64,000 bases of DNA from Pseudohongiella sp. O18 (GCF_021729085.1 NZ_JAJSAR010000001.1:558001-622000), one strand, 5' to 3'. Positions 1-10,254 are shown, counted from the stretch's first letter. Program-made: numbers and translations. The notes: generated by a model not told the origin, from the sequence alone.

Positions 1-43
1 TTAAGCTTTACCGCCCTTTGGATGCGACCGACGATCTGGCAGT

Positions 44-904
44 ATGGACGCTATGAAAGACACTTTGTTTATATGGTTGCAGCACCTCGTGCCTCAGCAT
101 CTGATTTCGCGCCTGGTTGGCAAACTGGCCGCATGTCGCTGGGCACCCGTCAAAAACACCTTTATTCGCTGGTTCTCTCATCGCTATCAGATTGATATGA
201 GCGAGGCCGAGCAATCCGATCCCCTGGCTTTTGATTGCTTCAATGCTTTTTTTACCAGAGCGCTCAAGGCTGACGCCCGGCCTTTGCCTGCGGACGAGCG
301 TCTCATCGTCAGTCCAGCCGACGGGCAGCTGAGTCAATTCGGTGCCATCGAGCACGACCAGCTCCTGCAGGCAAAAGGGCGCCATTTCTCGCTACAGGCC
401 TTACTGGGTGGTGACGCTGCCCTGGCAGAGCAATTCCAGGACGGATCGTTTGCAACAATCTACCTGGCACCACGCGACTATCACCGTTTTCATATGCCCC
501 TGGCGGGCGTATTGCGTGAAACTGTTTACGTGCCGGGGCGTCTTTTCTCAGTCAACAAAGTCACCGCGGAAGGCGTCGATCGGCTGTTCGCCCGCAATGA
601 ACGTCTGGTGTGTGTATTTGACACTGACCATGGACCGATGGCGCTGGTGCTGGTCGGTGCAATGATTGTTGCAGGCATCGATACCGTCTGGGCCGGGCAG
701 GCAGCGCCGGCCCGACATGGCCTGCTGCGTACCTCGTACACCGAACACAGCCCGCCTGTCATGCTGGCTCGCGGCGCCGAGGTGGGTCGTTTCAAACTGG
801 GTTCTACCGTGATCGCGGTTTTTGGACCTGGCATGGCGAGCTTCGCAAAGGATATGGATCCAGACCTGACTGTCCGAATGGGTCAGCCGCTGGGCACCGT
901 ATAG
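44..904 (+). CDS. psd: Phosphatidylserine decarboxylase proenzyme
   Basis: Makes phosphatidylethanolamine from phosphatidylserine at the inner membrane. The 286-residue protein follows the family from end to end. The self-cleavage motif LGST lies at residues 252-255, where the Gly-Ser bond is cut and the serine becomes the pyruvoyl cofactor. Asp93 in SPADGQ and His147 in DYHRFH complete the charge relay expected for autocleavage. Length and motif order match the proteobacterial type I enzyme. A second in-frame ATG lies three codons downstream (position 53), and either could be used. The gene is followed 62 bases later by ppnP on the same strand, with no obvious terminator between them. Confidence 0.97.
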   Translation: MDAMKDTLFIWLQHLVPQHLISRLVGKLAACRWAPVKNTFIRWFSHRYQIDMSEAEQSDPLAFDCFNAFFTRALKADARPLPADERLIVSPADGQLSQFGAIEHDQLLQAKGRHFSLQALLGGDAALAEQFQDGSFATIYLAPRDYHRFHMPLAGVLRETVYVPGRLFSVNKVTAEGVDRLFARNERLVCVFDTDHGPMALVLVGAMIVAGIDTVWAGQAAPARHGLLRTSYTEHSPPVMLARGAEVGRFKLGSTVIAVFGPGMASFAKDMDPDLTVRMGQPLGTV

Positions 905-966
905 AACTGATCGATAAGCACTTTTACTGGCTTAACAGCCGTTTTCCCAACATCAATGGAACATTA

Positions 967-1284
967 ATGATGAGCAAATTTGAGAATGTAACTGTGGTCA
1001 AGGCCGCCAATATCTACTTCGACGGCAATGTGACCAGCCGCATTGTTGAATTCGCCAATGGCGATATTAAGACTCTGGGCATCATGATGCCGGGCGACTA
1101 CCGCTTCGGCACTGAGAAAAAAGAAATCATGGAGATTCAGGCGGGCGAAGTTGAAGTGCTGCTGCCAGGCGAAGATCTGTGGCGCAAAGTAGGGGCTGGC
1201 GACAGCTTTGAAGTACCTGCCAATTCAGCCTTTGACATCAAAGTATTGAGTGTGACCGACTACTGCTGCTCTTACCTGGGTTAA
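967..1284 (+). CDS. ppnP: Pyrimidine/purine nucleoside phosphorylase (YaiE/DUF1255 family)
   Basis: Small cupin-fold protein of 105 residues that matches the PpnP family along its whole length. The phrases PGDYRFGT and [11 protein letters not shown] and the late [14 protein letters not shown] strand are the family core. Members phosphorolyse several nucleosides to free base and ribose-1-phosphate in the cytoplasm. Two ATG codons stand in tandem at 967 and 970, so the exact start is uncertain by one codon. The tail ends DYCCSYLG, which corresponds to the short aromatic/Cys end seen in relatives. It is convergent with ilvA. Confidence 0.9.
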   Translation: MMSKFENVTVVKAANIYFDGNVTSRIVEFANGDIKTLGIMMPGDYRFGTEKKEIMEIQAGEVEVLLPGEDLWRKVGAGDSFEVPANSAFDIKVLSVTDYCCSYLG

Positions 1285-1296
1285 CAGCCTTCAGCC

Positions 1297-1321
1297 GGCT
1301 GGCGCAGCATCTGCGTCAGCC
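1297..1321. terminator. Hairpin between convergent ppnP and ilvA
   Basis: GGCTG-G-CGCAG, loop CAT, CTGCG-T-CAGCC forms an 11-pair stem including one G-T pair. It lies 12 bases after the ppnP stop. There is no T-run on either side, so it may be a weak or Rho-assisted end rather than an intrinsic terminator. Confidence 0.4.
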
Positions 1322-1378
1322 GATCCAGGCAACGGCGCAATGCCTGCCGAACAGGTATAAATTCGGGGCACTCAGCTG

Positions 1379-2896
1379 TCAGGGGCTGCCCAGGAACATG
1401 CGATAGGCAATATTCTGCGTTTCGTCCTGCCAGGGGTAATTGATCTCCCGCAGAAATTGCAGAAAGGCTTTGTCATCGGAAGGCGGTACCTGAATTCCCG
1501 CCATCACCCGGCCGTAGGCAGCTCCGTGGTTCCTGTAGTGGAACATGGAGATGTTCCAGCGCCCGCCGAGCAAATCGAGGAACTTCATCAGCGCTCCGGG
1601 CCGCTCAGGAAATTCAAAGCGAATAACGCGCTCGTTGGCTACCTGATGGCTGCGCCCGCCGACCATGTGGCGGATATGAACTTTGGCGGCTTCGTTGGTG
1701 GTCATGTCATGGGCCTTAAGTCCACGTTCTGACAACTCCTTAAGCAGTGCCTGGCGGCCCGATTCGCCGTCGGCGACTTCAACACCGACAAAAATCTGTG
1801 CCGCATGAGAGTCACCGTAACGATAGTTGAACTCGGTGATATTGCGTCGCCCCAGAATTTTCGAGAACTCTCTAAAACTGCCGGGCCGTTCATCGATGGT
1901 GACAGCCAGCACGGCTTCGCGCGACTCACCCAGCTCTGCGCGCTCAGCGATATGCCGCAGACGATCGAAATTAACATTAGCGCCCGTCACGACAGCCATC
2001 AGGGTCTGCCCGTTTACCTGATGCTGCTGCACATACTTTTTGATGCCGGCGATACCCAAAGCCCCTGCAGGCTCAGTGACGGTGCGCGTATCATCAAAGA
2101 TGTCCTTGATGGCCGCACAGATCTCGTCGGTATTGACCGTGATAACTTCATCAACACACTGGCGCAGAATGCCAAATGTGTTCTTGCCGACCTGATTCAC
2201 GGCCACACCATCTGCAAACAGGCCAACCTGCGAGAGTTTGACACGACGGCCTGCGGCCATGGCGGCCTTCAGACAGGCAGAGTCCTCTGCTTCAACCGCT
2301 ATCATGCGGATATCCGGCCGAATGTATTTGATATAGGCAGCCATGCCTGCCATCAGTCCGCCGCCACCGACAGGGACAAACACGGCGTCCAGCGGACCGC
2401 TGTGCTGCCGCAGGATTTCCACACCGACGGTACCCTGACCAGCAATGACGGCCTTGTCGTCAAAGGCGTGAACAAAGGTATAACCATGCTTCTGCACCAG
2501 TTTCATGGCGTAGTCGGCGGCATCGTTGTAGGTATCACCGTGCAGCAGCACGTCGCCACCGCGGCTGCGCACGGCGTTAATTTTGATGGCAGGTGTGGTC
2601 ACTGGCATGACAATGATGGTTTTAATGCCCAGCGAAGCGCCAGCCAGTGCAATCCCCTGAGCGTGGTTACCGGCGCTGGCAGCGATTACACCGCGTGCCG
2701 CAGCCTCCTCGCTCAATTGTGACATCCGGTTGAAGGCACCGCGCAACTTGAAGCTGAATACGGGTTGCATGTCCTCTCGTTTTAGCATGATGCGGTTCTG
2801 CAGTCGTTTGGACAAAGACGCTGCTTCATGCACCGGGCTTTCTATGGCGACGTCGTAAACGCGCGCGGAGAGGATGTCTTTAACGTATTTTTCCAT
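1379..2896 (-). CDS. ilvA: Threonine ammonia-lyase, biosynthetic
   Basis: PLP enzyme that deaminates L-threonine to 2-oxobutanoate, the first step of isoleucine synthesis. The 505-residue length is that of the long, regulated form. The PLP lysine is in SFKLRGAF (about residue 50), and the phosphate-cradling loop is [10 protein letters not shown]. The C-terminal 170 residues hold two ACT-like regulatory domains ([14 protein letters not shown] and [15 protein letters not shown]) that bind isoleucine and valine in the family. The start at 2896 has AGGA about seven bases upstream. The gene is divergent from rpiA, the same arrangement as in Pseudomonas. Confidence 0.97.
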   Translation of the reverse strand: MEKYVKDILSARVYDVAIESPVHEAASLSKRLQNRIMLKREDMQPVFSFKLRGAFNRMSQLSEEAAARGVIAASAGNHAQGIALAGASLGIKTIIVMPVTTPAIKINAVRSRGGDVLLHGDTYNDAADYAMKLVQKHGYTFVHAFDDKAVIAGQGTVGVEILRQHSGPLDAVFVPVGGGGLMAGMAAYIKYIRPDIRMIAVEAEDSACLKAAMAAGRRVKLSQVGLFADGVAVNQVGKNTFGILRQCVDEVITVNTDEICAAIKDIFDDTRTVTEPAGALGIAGIKKYVQQHQVNGQTLMAVVTGANVNFDRLRHIAERAELGESREAVLAVTIDERPGSFREFSKILGRRNITEFNYRYGDSHAAQIFVGVEVADGESGRQALLKELSERGLKAHDMTTNEAAKVHIRHMVGGRSHQVANERVIRFEFPERPGALMKFLDLLGGRWNISMFHYRNHGAAYGRVMAGIQVPPSDDKAFLQFLREINYPWQDETQNIAYRMFLGSP

Positions 2897-3053
2897 GCTA
2901 GTGTCCTACCTGGGGAAGTTCGAATCATTGCCGCGCGACCTGCCCAGTCAGGTCACCCACTGCCGTCATGAATTTGGAAAATGGGAGTGCGAGCGCTATG
3001 ATTGCCCGCAATCATATCCTTCATCACACAAAACTCCAAAAGAGCGCCGCCCT

Positions 3054-3728
3054 ATGGATCAAAACGAATTAAAGAAAGCGGTGGCCAAGGCGGCCGCCGA
3101 TTACGTGAAACAGCGACTGGACGACCACACTGTAATTGGTGTTGGAACCGGTTCTACAGCCAATTACTTTATCGATTACCTGGCGGAATTCGGCGACGAC
3201 ATTCGCGCCACGGTTGCCAGCTCTGAAGAAACAGCGCGCCGATTAAAGGCCCATAACATTGAAGTGATGGACCTGAACGCCGCGCCAGAGGTCACTATCT
3301 ATGTTGATGGTGCCGACGAGGCTAACAAATATCTTCACCTGATCAAGGGCGGCGGCGGCGCTTTGACTCGAGAGAAAATTATCGCCGCTGTCGCCAAAGA
3401 GTTTGTCTGTATTGCTGACGGCAGCAAACTGGTGGATGTGCTTGGTACGTTTCCATTGCCGGTAGAAGTCATCCCCATGGCGCGCAGTCATGTCGGTCGC
3501 CAGATCGTCAAACTGGGCGGGGATCCGGTCTATCGGGAAGGTTTCGTGACAGACAACGGCAATATCATCATCGATATCCATCATATGGATATCATGGAAC
3601 CGAGGAAACTTGAGGAACAGCTCAACCAGATCACCGGTGTGGTAACCAATGGTCTGTTTGCTGTGCGACCCGCAGACAAGCTGATTCTGGGCACAAAAGA
3701 GGGCCTCAGAACCTTAACCGCCAATTAA
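3054..3728 (+). CDS. rpiA: Ribose-5-phosphate isomerase A
   Basis: Interconverts ribose-5-phosphate and ribulose-5-phosphate in the pentose phosphate pathway. The protein is 224 residues, close to the 219 of the E. coli enzyme. Family motifs are [12 protein letters not shown] near the N terminus, the catalytic stretch DGADEAN, the loop [12 protein letters not shown], and the C-terminal [10 protein letters not shown]. The frame stays open upstream to 2874, but ATG 3054 gives the normal N terminus ([14 protein letters not shown]). The extra 60 codons read as noise and overlap the ilvA start, so they are left out. The ribosome site is weak (AAGAG). Confidence 0.96.
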   Translation: MDQNELKKAVAKAAADYVKQRLDDHTVIGVGTGSTANYFIDYLAEFGDDIRATVASSEETARRLKAHNIEVMDLNAAPEVTIYVDGADEANKYLHLIKGGGGALTREKIIAAVAKEFVCIADGSKLVDVLGTFPLPVEVIPMARSHVGRQIVKLGGDPVYREGFVTDNGNIIIDIHHMDIMEPRKLEEQLNQITGVVTNGLFAVRPADKLILGTKEGLRTLTAN

Positions 3729-3777
3729 AAGCCTTGGTAGTTGTCCTGGTAGGGCCGCCCCGACGCGATGCCGGGAA

Positions 3778-3812
3778 TAAAAAAACGCAGGGTTTTGACG
3801 CCCTGCGTTCTT
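3778..3812. terminator. Bidirectional intrinsic terminator between rpiA and csp
   Basis: Perfect 8-bp stem ACGCAGGG/CCCTGCGT (3785-3792 with 3801-3808). Reading minus it is followed by a T-rich run, so it ends the csp transcript well. On the plus strand the tail TCTTTG is weaker but usable for rpiA. Confidence 0.85.
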
Positions 3813-3816
3813 TGTA

Positions 3817-4026
3817 TTACAGAGGAGTGACGTTCTCCGCCTGGGGGCCTTTCTGACCTTGAGTCACTTCCATAGTGACTTTCTGGCCTTCATGCAGCGT
3901 TCTTCTTCCAGTACCGTTAATGGCACTAAAATGGACGAATACGTCCTTCCCACCTTCCTGTTCAATGAAGCCGAAGCCTTTTTCATCATTGAACCACTTA
4001 ACGGTACCTTCTACTTGCTGTGACAT
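3817..4026 (-). CDS. Cold-shock domain protein (CspA family)
   Basis: Sixty-nine-residue single OB-fold protein that binds single-stranded RNA and DNA. Both nucleic-acid motifs are intact: RNP1 as KGFGFI and RNP2 as VFVHF. The N-terminal [14 protein letters not shown] and the final [10 protein letters not shown] are standard for the family. Whether it is cold-induced or constitutive cannot be told from the protein. Its leader is about 200 bases to the next gene and holds a perfect 17-base inverted repeat, described separately. An AGAGAG ribosome site precedes the ATG. The gene ends at a strong terminator shared with rpiA. Confidence 0.96.
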   Translation of the reverse strand: MSQQVEGTVKWFNDEKGFGFIEQEGGKDVFVHFSAINGTGRRTLHEGQKVTMEVTQGQKGPQAENVTPL

Positions 4027-4093
4027 ATTGCTCTCTTGCTATTTCCAAGGGACTCGGCTGAAGCGGATTCAGACACTTCCCATTATTTATTAA

Positions 4094-4110
4094 CACAGTT
4101 GACAACTGTG
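4094..4110 (-). promoter_or_regulatory. Perfect inverted repeat upstream of csp
   Basis: CACAGTTG-A-CAACTGTG (plus reading) is an exact 8-bp palindrome about a single central base, 68 bases upstream of the csp start codon. On the minus strand it overlaps promoter-like TTGCCA and TAATAA hexamers. It could be an operator or the stem of a leader hairpin; the sequence does not decide. Confidence 0.45.
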
Positions 4111-4228
4111 GCAACTGCTGGAGTCAACACCGACTCCTCAAAGCAGTGTACCGCCTAATTTTGTCGCTGGGAATACAGTTTAGAGCGAAAAAGGGCGAAA
4201 ACTGTGAAATTGCTCTCAATACTCGTCT

Positions 4229-5626
4229 CTAGTCGAATATCTTGCCCGGATTCATGATGTTAGCCGGGTCAAACAGTTTCTTGATGCCTTTCATGAATCC
4301 CACCTCGCCCTCACTGCGGCTGTACTGCAGATAAGGCTTCTTGAGCAGGCCCACGCCGTGTTCGGCCGACACGCTGCCACCGTACTTTTTTACCGTCTCA
4401 AAAATACTGTGACTGACATCGCCACACTGCTGGAAAAAAGCCGTCTTATCCAGATCCTCAGGCTTGAGAATGTTCAGGTGAACATTACCGTCACCAATGT
4501 GACCGAACCAGATAATCTCAAAATCAGGGTATCGTGAGTTTACAATTGCATCGACATCCTTGAGAAATGACGGCACTTTGGACACCTGCACGGAGATGTC
4601 GTTTTTATATGGCGTAAATCGCGATATTGTTTCCGAGATGTCCTCGCGCAGACGCCACAGATTGGCAGCCTGGCCGGTATTCTGACTCATCGTGCCATCG
4701 AGCACCCAGCCCTGCTCCATGCAGTGTTCAAATACACTCATGGCGGTATCCATGACAGCCTCGCTGGTGTTCTCAAACTCAATCAACGCATAGAAGTTAC
4801 CTTCGGTTTCGAACGGACGCGGCAGACCTTTCTCGGCCATGACATGCTTCAACGCCTTTTCGGAGAAAAACTCGAACGCCGTAATGTCAACTTTGGCACG
4901 GAATGCCTGCAGCACATGCATGGCATCTTCCATTTCTTCTACCGCGAGCACCAGTACGGTCGGATCACAGGGCGGGGTGGCCAGCGCCATCGTCAATTCA
5001 ACGATCAGACCCAGGGTGCCTTCCGAGCCAATAAACAGATGACGCAGATCGTAGCCGGTCGCATTTTTGACCAGCCCGTGATTAAGCTCCAGTAATTCAC
5101 CTGTTCCGGTGACCACTTTCATGCCCATCACCCAGTCGCGCGTCAGCCCATAGCGAATGACCTTGATACCACCGGCGTTGGTACCGACATTGCCACCAAT
5201 CTGACTGGAACCGGATGACGCAAAGTCCACTGGATAAAACAGGCCATTCTCTTCAGCAAACTGTTGCAACTGTTCTGTGATCACGCCGGGCTGACAGACG
5301 ACCTGTCTGTCGACCGGACTGAAATCCAGGATCTTGTTCATACGATCGAAAGCAACCACGACTTCACCATTGGTGGCGACTGCGCCGCCACTCAGTCCGG
5401 TGCGTCCGCCGGAGGGAACGATGGCAAACTTCTGCTTGTTGGCGAGTCGGACCAGCGCCTGTACTTCATCTATGGAACCAGGAAAAACGATGGCTGCTGG
5501 CGCGGGTTCATAAGCCTTGGTCCAGTCTCTGCCGTAAAGCTGAAGCGATTCATTATCAATCTTTACCCGGTCCGGGCCCACGATTTCTGCCAGTGAGGCG
5601 GCGAGAGTCTGCTGCATCAAGCTCAT
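4229..5626 (-). CDS. d2hgdh: FAD-linked D-2-hydroxyglutarate dehydrogenase
   Basis: Flavoprotein of the GlcD/DLD superfamily, 465 residues. The FAD-binding PP-loop is PSGGRTGLSGGAV, and the C-terminal FAD-oxidase domain carries VSAEHGVGLLKKPYL and ends DPANIMNPGKIFD. These are shared by D-lactate, glycolate and D-2-hydroxyglutarate oxidisers. The assignment to D2HGDH rests on context: it is divergent from serA, as in Pseudomonas, where SerA makes D-2-hydroxyglutarate as a by-product and this enzyme re-oxidises it to 2-oxoglutarate. The frame is open upstream to 5821, but ATG 5626 gives the normal N terminus. D-lactate or glycolate dehydrogenase remains possible. Confidence 0.85.
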   Translation of the reverse strand: MSLMQQTLAASLAEIVGPDRVKIDNESLQLYGRDWTKAYEPAPAAIVFPGSIDEVQALVRLANKQKFAIVPSGGRTGLSGGAVATNGEVVVAFDRMNKILDFSPVDRQVVCQPGVITEQLQQFAEENGLFYPVDFASSGSSQIGGNVGTNAGGIKVIRYGLTRDWVMGMKVVTGTGELLELNHGLVKNATGYDLRHLFIGSEGTLGLIVELTMALATPPCDPTVLVLAVEEMEDAMHVLQAFRAKVDITAFEFFSEKALKHVMAEKGLPRPFETEGNFYALIEFENTSEAVMDTAMSVFEHCMEQGWVLDGTMSQNTGQAANLWRLREDISETISRFTPYKNDISVQVSKVPSFLKDVDAIVNSRYPDFEIIWFGHIGDGNVHLNILKPEDLDKTAFFQQCGDVSHSIFETVKKYGGSVSAEHGVGLLKKPYLQYSRSEGEVGFMKGIKKLFDPANIMNPGKIFD

Positions 5627-5671
5627 TGCTAAAGTTACCTTGTCAGGAAGTTTCGATCTGAAGAGAGCGTT

Positions 5672-5701
5672 TATGTTACCGAGGGCGTTTATGGTAACAT
5701 A
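5672..5701. promoter_or_regulatory. Inverted repeat between D2HGDH and serA
   Basis: TATGTTACC (5672-5680) and GGTAACATA (5693-5701) are exact reverse complements around a 12-base spacer. The GCGTTTATG stretch is also directly repeated. The element sits in the 121-base divergent promoter region, 47 bases before serA. It is a candidate operator for one or both genes; no known regulator can be assigned by eye. Confidence 0.5.
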
Positions 5702-5747
5702 GCGCGCCTGAAACTGGCGCCTCCCACAGACGAGAAACCGCATTGTT

Positions 5748-6977
5748 ATGAAACCAACCTCACTGGACAAAAGTAAAATCCGCTTCCTGCTGCTGGAAGG
5801 GGTCCACCAAAGTGCTGTCAAAACCCTGCACGAGGCCGGCTACACCAACATTGAGTATCTGAAAACCTCATTGTCGGAAGATGATCTGGTCGAGAAAGTT
5901 AAAGACGTGCACTTTATTGGTATTCGCTCGCGCACCCAGCTCACCGCTCGTGTGTTCGAAGCGGCGTCCAAGCTTCAGGCGGTTGGCTGTTTCTGCATCG
6001 GCACCAACCAGGTCGACCTGACAGCAGCACTGATCAAGGGCGTACCAGTATTCAATGCACCTTATTCCAATACCCGAAGTGTTGCCGAACTCGTCATTGG
6101 CCAAACTATTCTTCTGCTGCGTGGCATTCCTGAGAAGAACGCATTGGCCCACCGTGGCGACTGGCAGAAAGTGGCGACCGGCTCTTATGAAACGCGCGGC
6201 AAAAAACTTGGGCTGATTGGTTATGGCAACATCGGCTCACAACTAAGCGTGCTTGCCGAATCAATGGGCATGAAAGTCTACCTGTATGACATCATTACCA
6301 AGCTCCCGCTGGGCAATGCCGTTCAGGTAAGCAGCCTCAAAGAGCTGATGGAAACCTGCGACGTCATCAGCCTTCACGTTCCTGAAACCGCACAGACAGC
6401 CAACATGATTGGTGCCGAGCAGCTCAGCTGGATGAAAAAGGGCAGCATCCTGATCAACGCCTCACGTGGCACCGTTGTAGATATCGACGCACTGCATGAC
6501 GCTCTGGAATCTGGCCATCTGGCTGGCGCCGCCATTGATGTATTCCCGGTAGAGCCTCGCTCAAACGAAGAAGAGTTTGTATCGCCGCTGCGCAAGTTCG
6601 ACAACTGCATTCTGACCCCACATATTGGCGGCAGCACCATGGAAGCACAGGAGAACATCGGCCTGGAAGTTTCTGAGAAACTGATTCGCTACAGCGACAA
6701 CGGTTCGACCCAGACCTCAGTCAACTTCCCGGAAGTGGCCCTGCCGTCGCATCCGGACATGCACAGACTGTTGCATATTCATGAAAACGTGCCAGGTGTT
6801 CTTTCCCAGATCAACTCGGTGTTTTCCGCTGCGGGCATCAACATCCGTTCGCAGTATCTGCAGACCAATGACAAGATTGGTTATGTGGTGATGGATATCG
6901 ATCGCGAACACAGCGAGATCGCCATGGACAAACTCGTAGGCATCACCGGCACGATTCGCTGCCGCGTACTGTGGTAA
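5748..6977 (+). CDS. serA: D-3-phosphoglycerate dehydrogenase
   Basis: NAD-dependent enzyme that starts serine synthesis by oxidising 3-phosphoglycerate to 3-phosphohydroxypyruvate. The protein has 409 residues, the length of the E. coli type, with a substrate domain, a Rossmann NAD domain (LGLIGYGNIGSQLS), the catalytic Arg region INASRGTVVDIDAL, the Glu in PVEP and the His in LTPHIGGST. A C-terminal ACT domain (HENVPGVLSQINSVFS) is the serine-feedback module. RSRTQLT is also typical. The reaction in other bacteria is coupled to D2HGDH, which is encoded divergently here. The gene stands alone on its strand. Confidence 0.97.
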   Translation: MKPTSLDKSKIRFLLLEGVHQSAVKTLHEAGYTNIEYLKTSLSEDDLVEKVKDVHFIGIRSRTQLTARVFEAASKLQAVGCFCIGTNQVDLTAALIKGVPVFNAPYSNTRSVAELVIGQTILLLRGIPEKNALAHRGDWQKVATGSYETRGKKLGLIGYGNIGSQLSVLAESMGMKVYLYDIITKLPLGNAVQVSSLKELMETCDVISLHVPETAQTANMIGAEQLSWMKKGSILINASRGTVVDIDALHDALESGHLAGAAIDVFPVEPRSNEEEFVSPLRKFDNCILTPHIGGSTMEAQENIGLEVSEKLIRYSDNGSTQTSVNFPEVALPSHPDMHRLLHIHENVPGVLSQINSVFSAAGINIRSQYLQTNDKIGYVVMDIDREHSEIAMDKLVGITGTIRCRVLW

Positions 6978-7075
6978 TCCATCCGGCATAAATCAGAACC
7001 GCCAGTCTGGTACTCGCGACCAGACTAGCCGTTCAACCCAGGAAATTCGACGCTATCCACACAGGAGCACAGGCG

Positions 7076-7804
7076 TTGAGCATCGAACTGATTGTCGTGT
7101 TGGCAGGACTGGCGCTGATCGACAGCACCAGCATCGGTACCCTGTTAATTCCAATCTGGCTGCTACTGGACCATCGTCAGATTGATGGCTCACGATTGCT
7201 CCTTTATCTGCTGACGATTGGGGGCTTTTACCTGGTTGTCGGACTGACGCTGGCACTGGGTGCCGACTGGCTGCTCGCCGCAGAACCGTCACAGACCGGC
7301 TCAGACGCGCAAACGCAACCCGGCATTCTCGATGCCGCCCTGTCTGGTTTGCAGCTGCTGGTAGGCGCTGGGCTGTTCTGGATCAGTTTCCGCTTTGACA
7401 GCAGCAAACCCGGTGCTGCAGAACGGGTTGAACGCTGGAAACAGCGAACACACCAGGCCTCCACATCTACCCGGGTATTAATTAGCCTGGCATTGCTGGC
7501 GGCACTGGCAGAGGTCGCAACAATGCTTCCCTACCTGGGCGCCATCGCCATGATGACAGCCGCCGACCTGAGCCGTTTCCAGCTTTTGATACTGATGCCC
7601 ATCTACTGCCTGATCATGATACTGCCGGCGATTGTCCTGCTGTTACTGCGTCAGGCCCTCCACGATCAGATCCAGAGCACGCTGATCAAGGTCGATCAGT
7701 GGATCAGCCGTAACGCCGAATCCGCCCTCGGCTGGACACTCGGCATAGCCGGCTTCCTGATCGCCCAGGACGCCATAGGCCGCCTCTACGCCCTCTACAC
7801 CTAG
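7076..7804 (+). CDS. GAP-family (Sap/LysE-like) integral membrane protein
   Basis: Hydrophobic 242-residue protein with about six membrane segments. The N terminus IALIDS-like pattern (LAGLALIDSTSIGTLLIPIW) and the central AALAEVATMLPYLGAI repeat belong to the GAP family of small exporters related to LysE. Members are poorly characterised; some move glycolipid precursors or small solutes, so no substrate is claimed. The start is a TTG with GGAG nine bases upstream (AGGAGCACAGGCG). The gene is a single unit between serA and the fba operon, and shows no functional link to either. Confidence 0.7.
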   Translation: MSIELIVVLAGLALIDSTSIGTLLIPIWLLLDHRQIDGSRLLLYLLTIGGFYLVVGLTLALGADWLLAAEPSQTGSDAQTQPGILDAALSGLQLLVGAGLFWISFRFDSSKPGAAERVERWKQRTHQASTSTRVLISLALLAALAEVATMLPYLGAIAMMTAADLSRFQLLILMPIYCLIMILPAIVLLLLRQALHDQIQSTLIKVDQWISRNAESALGWTLGIAGFLIAQDAIGRLYALYT

Positions 7805-7883
7805 CTGGCATGATGGCGCGGGAGCCGCGTGACACCATCCATTAGAGGCGTCGCGTGACACAGCTCAATCGAGGCATCGGAGT

Positions 7884-7927
7884 AGCGGGAAAAGGAGCGA
7901 GGAAAACTTGACGAGGACTTTCCCGCT
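7884..7927 (-). terminator. Inverted repeat after fba
   Basis: AGCGGGAAA (7884-7892) and TTTCCCGCT (7919-7927) pair perfectly across a 26-base loop, 26 bases beyond the fba stop. There is no T-run, so termination is only a possibility. Confidence 0.35.
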
Positions 7928-7952
7928 GATCCGGTGCCGGAAGCGCTAAGGC

Positions 7953-8996
7953 TCAGAGCCCGTACTTACCAGCCATCTCCTCCAGACTGTACACCTTCCC
8001 AATCCGATCAATCTGACCCGCCGTCCCGAACGCCTCCAGACGCGCCTTTACGATCCCCTTCATCGCTTTCACAGTCGGTGTCAGGAATTTACGTGGATCG
8101 AACTCAGATTTGTTCTCAGCCAGGAACTTGCGCACCGCACCAGTAGATGCCAGACGCAGGTCCGTGTCGATATTGACCTTGCGTACACCGTGCTTGATGC
8201 CTTCCTGAATTTCTTCGACCGGCACACCGTAAGTTTCCGGGATCTCACCGCCAAATTCGTTGATCACGGCCAGCCACTCCTGTGGAACCGATGACGAGCC
8301 GTGCATGACCAGGTGTGTGTTGGGAATACGGGCGTGAATTTGTTTGATACGCTCAATGGCCAGGATGTCGCCAGTCGGTGGACGTGTGAATTTGTAAGCA
8401 CCATGACTGGTGCCAACAGCAATCGCCAGAGCATCCACGCCTGTGTCGCTGACGAATTGCGCAGCCTCTTCAGGGTCAGTCAGCATCTGATCGTGGGTCA
8501 GCTTGCCTTCCGCACCGATGCCGTCTTCTTCACCTGCCATACCCGTTTCCAGCGAACCCAGGCAGCCAATTTCGCCTTCTACGGACACGCCACAGGCATG
8601 TGCCATTTCAACTACGGTACGTGTCACTTTTACGTTGTAGTCATAGTCAGTTGGCGTCTTGCCATCGGTTCCCAGGGAGCCGTCCATCATGACTGAGGAG
8701 AACCCAAGCTGGATGGAGCGCTGACACACCGCGGGTGACACACCATGGTCCTGGTGCATGACAATCGGGATATGAGGGAACTCTTCGATGGCAGCCAGAA
8801 TAAGGTGACGCAGGAAGTTGGAACCGGCATATTTTCGCGCACCGGCCGAAGCCTGCAGAATGACCGGGCTGTGGACTTCGTTCGCTGCCTCCATAATGGC
8901 GCGAACCTGTTCCAGATTATTGACGTTGAATGCGGGTACGCCGTAACCATGTTCGGCAGCGTGATCCAGCAACTGCCGCAAACTGATAAGTGCCAT
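7953..8996 (-). CDS. fba: Fructose-bisphosphate aldolase, class II
   Basis: Zinc-dependent aldolase that splits or joins fructose-1,6-bisphosphate. The protein is 347 residues, the length of the Calvin-type class IIA subgroup. Zinc and substrate motifs are seen in [41 protein letters not shown] and [11 protein letters not shown]. The frame is open upstream to 9260, but ATG 8996 starts the family N terminus and is preceded by AAGAGGAAG. It is the last gene of the tkt-epd-pgk-fba run and starts 31 bases after pgk ends. Confidence 0.97.
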   Translation of the reverse strand: MALISLRQLLDHAAEHGYGVPAFNVNNLEQVRAIMEAANEVHSPVILQASAGARKYAGSNFLRHLILAAIEEFPHIPIVMHQDHGVSPAVCQRSIQLGFSSVMMDGSLGTDGKTPTDYDYNVKVTRTVVEMAHACGVSVEGEIGCLGSLETGMAGEEDGIGAEGKLTHDQMLTDPEEAAQFVSDTGVDALAIAVGTSHGAYKFTRPPTGDILAIERIKQIHARIPNTHLVMHGSSSVPQEWLAVINEFGGEIPETYGVPVEEIQEGIKHGVRKVNIDTDLRLASTGAVRKFLAENKSEFDPRKFLTPTVKAMKGIVKARLEAFGTAGQIDRIGKVYSLEEMAGKYGL

Positions 8997-9027
8997 AGTA
9001 ACTTCCTCTTGAAAAGTTTTTAGTAAA

Positions 9028-10212
9028 TTAGTGTTCCAGAACAGCAACCGCCGGCAGCACATCACCCTGAACGAACTCAAGGAATGCACCACCACCGGTG
9101 GAAATGTAAGATACCTGATCCGTAATGCCGAACTTGTCGATGGCCTGAATGGTCTCGCCACCACCAGCAATAGAGAATCCCTTGCTGGACGCCACGGCCT
9201 CGGCAATTGCCTTGGTGCCATTGGCAAATGTGTCGAACTCAAACACACCAACCGGACCATTCCATATAATGGTTTTCATCTCACCAATGATAGATGCCAA
9301 TTTCTGTGCAGTCTGCGGACCGATGTCCAGAATCATGTCGTCATCAGCAACATCGCTGACGGACTTGATGGTTCCCTCGGCATCCGCAGAGAATGATTTT
9401 GCTACTACCACGTCGACCGGCAGAGGGATCGATGTTTTTTGCATCAGGGCTTTAGCGGTATCTACCAGATCGGTTTCCACCAGTGATTTGCCTACTGGAT
9501 AGCCTGCTGCCAACAGGAAGGTATTGGCGATACCGCCACCTACGATCAGCTGATCTGTTTTTTCCGCCAGGCTCTCGAGAACCTGCAATTTGCTGGACAC
9601 TTTGGCGCCACCAACAATGGCCAGCATGGGACGTTCCGGACTCTTCAGGGCCTTGTCGAGCGCGTCCAACTCGGCCGAGAGCAATGGGCCCGCACAGGCC
9701 TTGCCGGCAAAACGTGCCACGCCGTGAGTACTTGCCTGCGCGCGGTGCGCTGTGCCAAACGCATCCATGACAAAAATATCGCACAGGCCAGCATAGGCCT
9801 GGGCCAGATCGTCGCTATTTTTACCTTCGCCAACATTGATCCGAACATTTTCCAGAAGAACAACTTCACCCTGATCTGGTGTCGCACTAGAAGGACTTTG
9901 CAGGTAATCCTGTACCAGCCGCACTGGCACACCCAGCAGCTTCTGCATGTGCTCTGCTACTGGCGCCATAGAAGACTCAGTTTGTTCTGAAATGGGCTTT
10001 CCTTCTTCCGGGCGGCCCAGATGGGACATCACAATCACCCTGGCGCCAGCATCCAGCGCCTGGCGAATAGTTGGCAGTGCCGCGACGATACGCGTGTCAT
10101 TGCCCACAACACCATTTTTGACTGGAACATTCAGATCTTCACGGATCAGTATGCGTTTACCGGCAAGGTCCAGCTCGTGCATCCGTGTAATGGTTTTTGC
10201 TGATGATGTCAT
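9028..10212 (-). CDS. pgk: Phosphoglycerate kinase
   Basis: Transfers phosphate between 1,3-bisphosphoglycerate and ADP in glycolysis. It has 394 residues, normal for bacteria. The N-terminal substrate region is IREDLNVPV, followed by the basic patch [14 protein letters not shown] and [14 protein letters not shown]; the nucleotide domain carries [22 protein letters not shown] and [12 protein letters not shown], then [10 protein letters not shown]. All are intact. It lies between epd (42 bases upstream) and fba, so co-transcription is likely. Confidence 0.98.
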   Translation of the reverse strand: MTSSAKTITRMHELDLAGKRILIREDLNVPVKNGVVGNDTRIVAALPTIRQALDAGARVIVMSHLGRPEEGKPISEQTESSMAPVAEHMQKLLGVPVRLVQDYLQSPSSATPDQGEVVLLENVRINVGEGKNSDDLAQAYAGLCDIFVMDAFGTAHRAQASTHGVARFAGKACAGPLLSAELDALDKALKSPERPMLAIVGGAKVSSKLQVLESLAEKTDQLIVGGGIANTFLLAAGYPVGKSLVETDLVDTAKALMQKTSIPLPVDVVVAKSFSADAEGTIKSVSDVADDDMILDIGPQTAQKLASIIGEMKTIIWNGPVGVFEFDTFANGTKAIAEAVASSKGFSIAGGGETIQAIDKFGITDQVSYISTGGGAFLEFVQGDVLPAVAVLEH

Positions 10213-10254
10213 TTAAATCCTGCTCCTTTGTTCAATTGGATCCAATCGCTTTTT

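Noticed and set aside
1805-2722. Plus-strand frame of 305 codons inside ilvA
   Set aside because: It lies wholly within a certain gene on the other strand and its translation has no family features.
2874-3053. A 60-residue N-terminal extension of rpiA
   Set aside because: It crosses the ilvA start and promoter region and is absent from the family; ATG 3054 gives the normal protein.
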